A model generated the notes under the pieces. That model was not told where the DNA came from and did no database searches. It saw only the letters and a program-made list of their open reading frames with translations. The translations under genes and the position numbers were made by a program. A DNA stretch of 7,769 bases. Source: Frondihabitans sp. Its GTDB lineage: Bacteria; Actinomycetota; Actinomycetes; Actinomycetales; Microbacteriaceae. The first letter of the stretch is position 1; each line of letters starts with the position of its first letter. Where the stretch lies: the NCBI GenBank assembly GCA_025464735.1, contig JAODMX010000375.1:1-7769 (forward strand), in the 5' to 3' direction. Shown here in pieces: positions 1-5,386 of the stretch.

Positions 1-7
1 AATCAGA

Positions 8-634
8 ATGAACACCGACACAGCCGGCGAACAGGAGATCTCCGACCTTCTCGCTTCAAGCGCCCCGCCTTCGGCAGAGACGATGGAGCGGCTGCACCGC
101 AGGCTTGAGGAATCAGCCCAGCAGGCCGGAATTCTCGACATCGCCTACACGACCATAGACACCCCGGTCGGCACGCTGCTTCTAGCAGCGACCGAAAAGG
201 GACTCCTCCGTGTGGCCTATGAGAGCGAAGGACTCGACCAGGTGCTCGACACCCTCGGATCCAAGGTAAGCCGCCGCATCCTGAAAGCACCCAAGCGTCT
301 CGATACCGCGGCGTTCGAGATCGACGAGTACTTCAGCCGGAAGCGGAAGAGCTTCGACCTGACCCTCGACCTCTCGCTTTCCAGCGGCTTCCGCCAGCTG
401 GTGCAGAAGCATCTCCCGCAGATCGCCTACGGGATGACCGAAAGCTATAAGCAGGTGGCGGCGATCGTCGGCAACCCGAAGGCCATGCGCGCTGTCGGCA
501 CCGCCTGCGCAACCAACCCACTGCCGATCGTCGTTCCGTGCCACCGTGTGCTCCGCACCGACGGCAGCCTCGGCGGATACATCGGCGGCCTCGCGGTAAA
601 GACCGCACTTCTCAGCATGGAGGCAGCGGCATGA
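8..634 (+). CDS. ogt: Methylated-DNA--protein-cysteine S-methyltransferase (O6-alkylguanine-DNA alkyltransferase)
   Basis: Suicide repair protein that moves the alkyl group from O6-alkylguanine (or O4-alkylthymine) in DNA to its own cysteine. The 208-aa product carries the family signature PCHR at residues 177-180, so Cys178 is the acceptor. Upstream lie the helix-turn-helix region YGMTESYKQVA (from residue 141, Tyr147), the arginine-finger segment RAVG (Arg161) and NPLPIVVPCHRV. After it come LGGYIGG and the K-LL-E ending with Glu205. The N-terminal ~45 residues are an extension with charged helix (ETMERLHRRLEE), which I recall as common in actinobacterial homologues, followed by the usual TPVGTLLLA strand. 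It appears full length and active. The ATG at 8 lies only 7 bases from the window edge and forms ATGA, suggesting coupling to an unseen upstream gene. Its 3' end overlaps the next gene by 4 bases. Confidence 0.95.
   Translation: MNTDTAGEQEISDLLASSAPPSAETMERLHRRLEESAQQAGILDIAYTTIDTPVGTLLLAATEKGLLRVAYESEGLDQVLDTLGSKVSRRILKAPKRLDTAAFEIDEYFSRKRKSFDLTLDLSLSSGFRQLVQKHLPQIAYGMTESYKQVAAIVGNPKAMRAVGTACATNPLPIVVPCHRVLRTDGSLGGYIGGLAVKTALLSMEAAA
619..623 (+). promoter_or_regulatory. Ribosome binding site for the PF09859-type oxygenase
   Basis: A perfect GGAGG lies 7 bases before the ATG at 631, inside the 3' end of ogt. It fixes the start at 631 rather than at the ATG-like codon at 538, which would bury the gene 97 bases into ogt. 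Confidence 0.8.
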
Positions 635-1380
635 GCATCGCAGGCGTAGTTCTCGAGGGAATGAGAACTCCGGACCCGTGGAAGTCCAGGGTCGACGGCG
701 GCGACTGGACACAGATCGCCGAAGAGATCAACGACTACGGGGGTGCACTGCTTCCCCAGCTGTTGACCGCCCAGGAGACGGTCGAGATTCGGGAAATGTA
801 CTCCAACGATGCTGCGTTCCGCAGCACCGTTAACATGGGCCGCCACCGTTTCGGCGAGGGGGAATACCGATACTTCAACACCCCGTACCCTGAACCGATC
901 GAGCGATTGAAGCAGGCTCTCTACCCTCGGCTCTTGCCGATCGCGAAGGACTGGTACAAGAAGCTCGGACGCCCAGCCCCGTGGCCTGACACTCTCGACG
1001 AGTGGCTCGACATGTGCCACGCGGCCGGCCAGACGAAGTCCTCCGCGATCCTTCTGAAGTACGGGGAGAAGGACTGGAACGCCCTTCACCGAGACCTTTA
1101 TGGAGACCTCGTGTTCCCAATGCAGGTCGTCATCAACCTGAACGAGCACGGAGTGGATCACACCGGTGGCGAGTTCCTGCTCCTCGAGCAGCGGCCCCGT
1201 GCACAATCGCGCGGCACAGCAACGCTGCTGCCGCACGGGCACGGTTACCTGTTCACAACCCGCGACCGCCCGGTTGAATCCAAACGTGGCTGGTCGGCGG
1301 CCCCGGTGCGCCATGGGGTCTCTGCAATTCGTTCGGGGGAGCGCCACACGCTGGCGCTCGTCTTCCACGACGCAGGCTAA
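631..1380 (+). CDS. 2-oxoglutarate/Fe(II) oxygenase, COG3826/PF09859 (DUF2086) type, predicted DNA-damage related
   Basis: A 249-aa predicted cytoplasmic dioxygenase. The C-terminal double-stranded beta-helix core is clear: LHRDLYGDL carries the HxD iron ligands (His153, Asp155), followed by VFPMQVVINLNE, TGGEF-LLEQRPR-QSR (residues 178-193) and PVRHGVSAIRSGERHTLALVFHDA, with distal iron ligand His228 and candidate 2OG-binding arginines Arg234/Arg238. This layout matches my memory of the family named in Pfam as an oxygenase acting on damaged DNA (PF09859, formerly DUF2086). The N-terminal ~130 residues are a family-specific helical region. The assignment comes from recalled motifs, and the true substrate of the family is not well established. 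The position between ogt and an Ada-like domain, with AlkB two genes on, supports a repair role. It starts inside ogt (ATGA) and ends TAATG, overlapping the next gene by one base. Confidence 0.82.
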   Translation: MSIAGVVLEGMRTPDPWKSRVDGGDWTQIAEEINDYGGALLPQLLTAQETVEIREMYSNDAAFRSTVNMGRHRFGEGEYRYFNTPYPEPIERLKQALYPRLLPIAKDWYKKLGRPAPWPDTLDEWLDMCHAAGQTKSSAILLKYGEKDWNALHRDLYGDLVFPMQVVINLNEHGVDHTGGEFLLLEQRPRAQSRGTATLLPHGHGYLFTTRDRPVESKRGWSAAPVRHGVSAIRSGERHTLALVFHDAG

Positions 1381-1679
1381 TGCCCCGCGCCGATGAGCCG
1401 GTCGGTACCAGGAAGCGGTTCACGCTTCTCGGTCCCGACCGGCGACCCTACCAATTGCCAACGCCCGGCACCCTCGGTGGCCACAGTGGATCCAAGATCT
1501 ACGGGCTGCTGAGTTGCCCGGCGGCCCTTCGGGCCATCGCCCGCGGGGGGTACGTCAAACACCGCGTCTTCTTCGCTGACGAAGCAGCAGCGATCGCCGC
1601 GGGCTACCGGCCCTGCGGAGCGTGCACGCCAGAAAAGTACAGGGCCTGGAAACAAGATCACCCTGGACGGAAATCCTGA
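1380..1679 (+). CDS. Stand-alone Ada-like metal-binding domain protein
   Basis: A 99-aa protein that is essentially one Ada N-terminal (PF02805-type) domain. The stretch SKIYGLLSCPAALR aligns with the TGIYCRPSCPAR type motif of Ada, and FFADEAAAIAAGYRPCGAC (residues 64-82) aligns with FF...AEAAGFRPCKRC. Cys46, Cys79 and Cys82 match Ada zinc ligands Cys42, Cys69 and Cys72. The position of Ada Cys38, which is both zinc ligand and methyl-phosphotriester acceptor, is Gly42. His61 (in YVKHRVFF) is a possible replacement ligand. There is no AraC helix-turn-helix or methyltransferase domain, so it is not a complete Ada activator. I recall similar small Ada-domain proteins in other bacteria, but their function is unknown to me. 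The start is fixed by TAATG coupling to the oxygenase and the stop by TGATG coupling to the next gene. A structural or damage-sensing role is inference. Confidence 0.8.
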   Translation: MPRADEPVGTRKRFTLLGPDRRPYQLPTPGTLGGHSGSKIYGLLSCPAALRAIARGGYVKHRVFFADEAAAIAAGYRPCGACTPEKYRAWKQDHPGRKS

Positions 1680-2212
1680 TGACAGACTCCCCACGACTCG
1701 ATGACAAGTACGTTGACAAGCTCGACGACGCATACTCTGCGCCCGCCCCACACACAGACGAGGAGATTCGCCGGCTGGTGCGCCTCGCGGTCTCCCGAAA
1801 AGCGCACAGTGTCATCATCGGCCACGGCAGCGACCCGGCGGCAACGGCTGCAGCACGAGCGTTCGCCGACGCGTGGCGCAACCATGGCGGCGTCATCTTG
1901 GACGCCGTCCGTTGGGCGGAGCGCGGCGCCTCATGGTTGGGTCCGGCCCGAATTCTGACCGCAGTCGAACCCGATCTGTGGGTCTTGGGCGGTGCGCCCG
2001 CCGGCCTCGCGCAGATGATTCGCCGGCTCATCTGGTCCACCCAATGGCAACCGAACCGCACCATCGGTTTCGCCTCAGCCTCTTCAAGCACCATGCATCA
2101 GTTGGCGCACGGAGACAACCTCGAGGGCCTCATCGGCGCGACCTCCGACGGGGGCACCTGGGGCATGGTGAACCATACCTACACCGAACTGCCCGCGGAG
2201 GATCAGCCATGA
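1679..2212 (+). CDS. Uncharacterised 177-aa protein in the alkylation-repair operon, resembling part of a type-1 periplasmic-binding fold
   Basis: I do not recognise this family with certainty. The product has no signal peptide and no membrane segment, so it should be cytoplasmic. After a polar, acidic first 30 residues it alternates strands and helices: HSVIIGHGSDPAATAAARAF (43-62), NHGGVILDAVRW, ARILTAVEPDLWVLGGAPAG (90-109), MIRRLIW, RTIGFASAS and DNLEGLIGAT (146-155). This order resembles a lobe of Leu/Ile/Val-type (Peripla_BP_6) substrate-binding proteins, where a 'PD-vv-gg' strand is followed by a helix and then a 'GD-leG-lga' segment. At about half the usual length it could not form a normal two-lobed receptor. 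It has no cysteine. The ATG at 1679 overlaps the previous stop (TGATG) and its own stop overlaps alkB (ATGA), so it is expressed with the repair genes. An upstream in-frame start at 1622 would overlap the previous gene by 58 bases and is less likely. Confidence 0.78.
   Translation: MTDSPRLDDKYVDKLDDAYSAPAPHTDEEIRRLVRLAVSRKAHSVIIGHGSDPAATAAARAFADAWRNHGGVILDAVRWAERGASWLGPARILTAVEPDLWVLGGAPAGLAQMIRRLIWSTQWQPNRTIGFASASSSTMHQLAHGDNLEGLIGATSDGGTWGMVNHTYTELPAEDQP
2197..2201 (+). promoter_or_regulatory. Ribosome binding site for alkB
   Basis: A perfect GGAGG lies 7 bases before the ATG at 2209. It supports that start over the in-frame ATG at 1873, which would add 112 residues of arginine-rich sequence that is just the shifted reading of the preceding gene. 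Confidence 0.78.
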
Positions 2213-2877
2213 GCACACTCTTCAGCGATGATTTTCTCGACCGGCCAAGCCGCGAACTCGCTCCTGGAGCAAACCTGGTTCCCGGCTGGCTCACGCCTGA
2301 GCAGCAGCGTTGGATTGTGGGCCAGTTCCGGCAATGGGTCGCAGGGCCTGTACCCATCCGCGCAGCGAAAGTTCGCGGACACGAAATGTCGGTCCGCACC
2401 GTCTGCCTCGGCTGGCACTGGCAGCCCTACAAATACACCCGCCGCGCCACCGACGTGAATGGTAATCAGGTCCTTGACTTCCCGGATTGGATGGTCCGAC
2501 TTGGTCGCAAGGCTTTGGTCGCCGCGACCGGCGACCCTCACGCCGGCGACGACTACACGCCCGACACGGCACTCGTGAACTACTACGACGAGAACGCGCA
2601 TATGGGCATGCACCAAGACAAGGACGAGCTCTCCCTCGCCCCCGTGGTGTCCCTCTCTATCGGCGACACCTGCCAGTTCCGGTTCGGGAACACCCAAGAC
2701 CGGAAGATGCCGTACGAAGACATTGATCTCGCCTCCGGTGACTTGTTCGTCTTCGGCGGGCCGTCCCGGCTCGCCTTCCACGGCATTACCAAGGTTTATC
2801 CCGGCACCGCTCCTGCGACTAGCGGGCTGGATACAGGCCGAATCAATATCACCATGCGTGTCACTGGGATGAGCTGA
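2209..2877 (+). CDS. alkB: Alpha-ketoglutarate-dependent DNA/RNA dioxygenase AlkB
   Basis: Oxidative demethylase that reverses 1-methyladenine and 3-methylcytosine using Fe(II), 2-oxoglutarate and O2. The 222-aa length is close to E. coli AlkB (216 aa). The core motifs are all present: ALVNYYDENAHMGMHQDKDE (residues 121-140) gives the Asn-x-Tyr 2OG contacts and HxD iron ligands (His135, Asp137); VVSLSIGD-CQFRFGN follows; GDLFVFGGPSRLAFHGI contains the distal iron ligand His191; and RINITMR gives Arg211 and Arg217, matching E. coli Arg204 and Arg210. The N-terminal nucleotide-recognition lid is represented by SVRTVCLGWHWQPYKYT (61-77), also E. coli-like. Nothing key is missing, so it should be active. 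It is coupled on both sides (ATGA before, TGATG after), placing it in the middle of the operon next to tag. Confidence 0.96.
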   Translation: MSTLFSDDFLDRPSRELAPGANLVPGWLTPEQQRWIVGQFRQWVAGPVPIRAAKVRGHEMSVRTVCLGWHWQPYKYTRRATDVNGNQVLDFPDWMVRLGRKALVAATGDPHAGDDYTPDTALVNYYDENAHMGMHQDKDELSLAPVVSLSIGDTCQFRFGNTQDRKMPYEDIDLASGDLFVFGGPSRLAFHGITKVYPGTAPATSGLDTGRINITMRVTGMS

Positions 2878-3491
2878 TGACCGAAGTCCAACCGTCTACA
2901 GGCGCGATCATCGGTCCAGACGGTCTCGCTCGGCCCGCGTGGGCCGCCGTCGACCCTATGCTGCGCGAATACTACGACACAGAGTGGGGTATGCCCGTCC
3001 GGGACGAACGTGGGCTCTACGAACGCATCAGTCTCGAAGCGTTCCAGGCGGGGCTGTCCTGGGCAACGATCCTCCGCAAACGCCCCGCGTTCCGGGAGGC
3101 CTTTCACGACTTCCATCCGGACACCGTTGCCGGCTATGCCAACGCCGACATCGAACGGCTGCTCACCAACACCGGCATCGTGAGGAATCGTGCCAAGATC
3201 CTCGCCGCGATCGCGAACGCGAAAGCGACAGTTGAACTGCGTGACGATGGCGGCCTGGTGGATTTCGTTTGGGCTTTCAAACCCGACACGACGCCGGCAC
3301 CGCTGCATTTTCATGAAATTCCGACCCAGTCGCCTGAATCCCTCGCGCTCTCCCAAGCGCTCCGCGCGAGAGGCTTCTCCTTCGTGGGGCCGACGACAAT
3401 GTTCGCCCTCATGGAGGCGATCGGGATCATCGACACCCATCTGCTCGACAGCCACCGTCGTGGCACTTCCGGCATCTGGCCGACGCGTTGA
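2877..3491 (+). CDS. tag: DNA-3-methyladenine glycosylase I (Tag), variant lacking most zinc-snap ligands
   Basis: Base-excision glycosylase that removes 3-methyladenine. The 204-aa product follows E. coli Tag along its length: DPMLREYYDTEWG (26-38), ISLEAFQAGLSWATILRKR (51-69) with Glu54 and Trp62 matching Glu38 and Trp46 of the base pocket, NTGIVRNRAKILAAIANA (98-115, helix-hairpin-helix), VDFVWAF, and LRARGFSFVGPTTMFALMEA. The E. coli zinc ligands Cys4, His17, His175 and Cys179 correspond here to Pro20, Tyr33, His188 and Ser192, so three of the four are gone and metal binding at that site is unlikely. There is a ~16-residue N-terminal extension. The ATG overlaps the alkB stop by one base (TGATG). 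The TGA stop lies within TTGA, the likely former start of the alkA remnant. Confidence 0.94.
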   Translation: MTEVQPSTGAIIGPDGLARPAWAAVDPMLREYYDTEWGMPVRDERGLYERISLEAFQAGLSWATILRKRPAFREAFHDFHPDTVAGYANADIERLLTNTGIVRNRAKILAAIANAKATVELRDDGGLVDFVWAFKPDTTPAPLHFHEIPTQSPESLALSQALRARGFSFVGPTTMFALMEAIGIIDTHLLDSHRRGTSGIWPTR

Positions 3492-4036
3492 CCCAAAAGA
3501 CACCTCCTCCCAACTGGCGGCCCTATCGCGGCCAAGGCCCTTCTCGCCACTCTCCAGGCTCACGCCATACCAGGCGCGGAGACGCGGAATGGCGCGACGC
3601 ATCGCCGACTAATTTCTGTGGACTCGGGGGTCCATCCCGTCAACGTCGAACTACACGACGACGCTGTGATCCTCAGCTGCGAAGCGGAGGATCCCGCCAC
3701 GGTAACCGACCTGGTCATCGCAGTGCGGTCATGGCTCGACCTCGATACCGACCTGACGGACATGACGGTGAGTTTCGGAGCCGACCCGTTCCTCGCGCCA
3801 TTGGTCGAAGCCCATCCCGGACTTCGCATTCCGAGCTACCCGATTTCCTCGCCGTCCGGGCAATGGCGGACCCCGACGCATTTGCGCCGGGCGACCTGAT
3901 CCTCCGACGAGCGCTCGATGGCATCTCGGCCGGCGACGCGTCCAAAGTCGCGGAGAAATGGCGGCCTTGGCGTGCCTATTCGCTCAGCTACCTGTGGGCC
4001 TCCACCACTGTCCCCAATCAAAGGAAGAACTCATGA
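3488..4036 (+). pseudogene. alkA: Remnant of DNA-3-methyladenine glycosylase II (AlkA): N-domain plus C-terminal tail, core deleted and frames disrupted
   Basis: Two pieces of AlkA in different frames. Piece 1, read from 3492 in the frame of tag, gives LLPTGGPIAAKALLATLQAH, AIPGAETRNG, then VIAVRSWLDLDTDL and FLAPLVEAHPGLRIP up to about 3833. This is the AlkA N-terminal domain, ending where E. coli AlkA has ARPGLRLPG. Piece 2, one frame over from about 3836, gives DFLAVRAMADPDAFAPGDL, then LRRAL and KWRPWRAYSLSYLW, matching E. coli ANYFAMRGW, the catalytic-Asp loop PDDYLIKQRF and ERWKPWRSYALLHIW. About 100 residues of the helix-hairpin-helix core between them are missing. Piece 1 has no start codon in its own frame before GTG 3618. 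The TTG at 3488 overlaps the tag stop (TTGA), and an extra C in CCC (3492-3494) would explain the early shift. The catalytic Asp is retained, but the protein cannot fold. The TGA at 4034 overlaps the next ATG. Confidence 0.85.
4021..4025 (+). promoter_or_regulatory. Ribosome binding site for the NTF2-like remnant
   Basis: AAGGA lies 7 bases before the ATG at 4033. A well-spaced site in front of a now broken gene indicates that the gene was once translated from this start, coupled to alkA. Confidence 0.6.
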
Positions 4037-4416
4037 CCGCACACGACACAAACCTCGCCCTTGGCACTGCTCTGCGCACTGCCTTTGCCACCCAGGATCG
4101 TGAGCTGCTTGACACGCTCGTGTAGGCCGACTGTCTGGACGCTCCCGGGCGAGAACCAGGTGTCCGGGGACGTCATCGGCGTCGACGGTATCTTCGAGCG
4201 CTTCGCCAAGCTCGCTGGTTACGGGGTCAACATTTCGATCGAGCACGTGACCGTCAACGCCGGGGCATCGCCCTGATCGTGCACAACACCGGCTCCCATG
4301 AAGGGCGAATCCTCGATGAATTCCTTGTTTCGGTGGTGACGATCCGCGACGGCAAAGCTGCGGCGCTCGAAACCTATCTCACCGACATTCCGATGATGAA
4401 CGTCTACTTCATCTAG
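4033..4416 (+). pseudogene. NTF2/SnoaL-like protein, broken by two compensating frameshifts
   Basis: Three adjacent pieces join into one NTF2-like (SnoaL-type) cone-fold protein. Frame A from 4033 gives LGTALRTAFATQDRELLDTLV, then TAG at 4123. Frame B, from about 4122 to 4260, gives TVWTLPGENQVSG, VIGVDGIFERFAKLAGYG and VNISIEHVTVNA, then TGA at 4274. Frame A resumes from about 4264 with GIALIVHNTGSHEGRIL, DEFLVSVVTIRDGKAAAL and ETYLTDIPMMNVYFI, ending with TAG at 4414. An extra base near 4121 and a missing base near 4258-4263 explain everything, and the total of 384 bases (128 codons) is a normal family length. The TAG and TGA are met only because of the shifts. The ATG overlaps the alkA stop (ATGA) and has a good ribosome site. 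Real decay or sequencing error are both possible; the neighbouring alkA deletion favours decay. The ancestral function is unknown. Confidence 0.8.
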
Positions 4417-4420
4417 TCGG

Positions 4421-5284
4421 CTACGAATTGATTCCCTGATTTGTCCCGGATAGAAGTTCCGCGAGCGAGCGCGGCGGCCGCCCGGTGAGTATTTCGACGT
4501 CGCGGCTCACTGTCGACATCTCGTCGGCGGCGATAGCCGTGTACGTGGAGACCCAGGCGTCAACCTCCCAGGCTTCGGCACCGTAGTGCGCCCGCGACTT
4601 GTACGCCTCCTCGATGGATTCGCTTTGGAAGGTGATGTTGCGAGACAGTGCTTTCGAGAGCATGTGAGCTACGTCGATTAGGGAGAGCGCTTCCGGGCCC
4701 GTCATTTCGTAGATGCGATTGACGTGGGCGTCCGGCGCGCGAAGCACCGCGGTCGCGGCTGCAGCGACATCTGCTCGAGCCACCGTGGCAGCTCTCCCGG
4801 TCCCGGCCGGACCGCGGATGACCCCGTCCGTGCCCGGGAAGTAGGGGGTGACGTCCATATAGAAGTTGTCCCGCAGGATTGTGTAGTCCATGCCCGAATT
4901 CTGGAGGTATATCTCGGTCTCGAAGTGATCCCGCGCGAACGTGAAGGTAGCGTCCGGTGCGGCCCCCGCGAACGATGTGTAGACCATGTGCTGCACACCC
5001 GCGTCCCGGGCGGCTTCGATGAAGATGCGGTGCTGCAGAAGCCTGTCGGGCGATTCCTTAGCGGAGACCATAAACAATGTCGTGATCCCGCGAAGCGCCT
5101 CGAGCGACGCGCCCCTGTCGTCGTAGGAGGCAACCGCCACGACCGCATCGGGAAGAGCGGGCGCGCGGGAGGGATCGCGCACGATTAGTCGCAGAGACAG
5201 TCCGGTGTCCGACAGTAGCTCGGCAACGATTCCGCCGAGGGCGCCGGTAGCGCCGGTGATCGCGATTGTCATGTTTTCGTCCAT
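4421..5284 (-). CDS. NmrA-like NAD(P)-binding protein (atypical short-chain dehydrogenase, quinone-reductase-like)
   Basis: A 287-aa Rossmann-fold protein. The dinucleotide motif is MTIAITGATGALGG (residues 5-18), and LIVRDPSR (33-40) has Arg36 after the second strand, typical of NADP(H) preference. FMVSAKE, HRIFIEAARDAGVQHMVYTS (85-104) and DYTILRDNFYMD (133-144) are hallmarks of the NmrA/YtfG (QOR2-type) group. The catalytic YxxxK of classical short-chain dehydrogenases is absent, which is normal for this group. Substrate is unknown; a quinone- or aldehyde-reducing or redox-sensing role is inference from family. Two starts are close together: ATG 5284, with no clear ribosome site, and ATG 5272, preceded by GGA eight bases upstream and beginning directly at the first beta strand. 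The second may be the real one. The gene converges on the NTF2-like remnant with only 4 bases between them. Confidence 0.85.
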   Translation of the reverse strand: MDENMTIAITGATGALGGIVAELLSDTGLSLRLIVRDPSRAPALPDAVVAVASYDDRGASLEALRGITTLFMVSAKESPDRLLQHRIFIEAARDAGVQHMVYTSFAGAAPDATFTFARDHFETEIYLQNSGMDYTILRDNFYMDVTPYFPGTDGVIRGPAGTGRAATVARADVAAAATAVLRAPDAHVNRIYEMTGPEALSLIDVAHMLSKALSRNITFQSESIEEAYKSRAHYGAEAWEVDAWVSTYTAIAADEMSTVSRDVEILTGRPPRSLAELLSGTNQGINS

Positions 5285-5300
5285 TCAAATCAAAGAGAAC

Positions 5301-5318
5301 CCGTCGGGGCCTCGACGG
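5301..5318 (-). terminator. Possible intrinsic terminator downstream of the GNAT gene
   Basis: Inverted repeat CCGTCG / CGACGG (6-bp stem, 6-base loop) in the 102-base gap between the GNAT stop and the NmrA-like gene. On the - strand it is followed by a fairly T-rich tract (GTTCTCTTTGATTT, ending near 5287). The stem is short and there is no clean T run, so the call is tentative. Nothing else was recognised in this gap. Confidence 0.35.
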
Positions 5319-5386
5319 ATTGCGCGTTCGCGCGACGCTCCTCCGCCATCACACTGTGTGCGATCGAGGACGGTGTGTACGTCTGT

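Noticed and set aside
445..1368. 307-codon open frame on the - strand
   Set aside because: It is antisense to ogt and the oxygenase, both of which have clear family motifs. Its translation is arginine/valine-rich with no recognisable domain, a normal shadow in GC-rich DNA.
1873..2208. N-terminal extension of alkB from an upstream in-frame ATG
   Set aside because: The extra residues are a shifted reading of the 177-aa gene. GGAGG at 2197 and the normal AlkB length favour the start at 2209.
2796..3602. 268-codon open frame on the - strand
   Set aside because: Antisense to the complete tag gene, with no recognisable motif or ribosome site.
3618..3899. Independent small gene starting at GTG 3618
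   Set aside because: Its sequence continues the AlkA N-domain already running in the same frame from 3492, and its end past ~3833 is out-of-frame reading after the deletion.
4033..4416. Programmed frameshifting in the NTF2-like gene
   Set aside because: No slippery heptamer or downstream structure was seen at either site, two opposite shifts would be needed, and the adjacent alkA is clearly decayed.
4724..5188. 154-codon + strand frame
   Set aside because: Antisense to the NmrA-like gene, whose glycine-rich motif and family segments are unambiguous.
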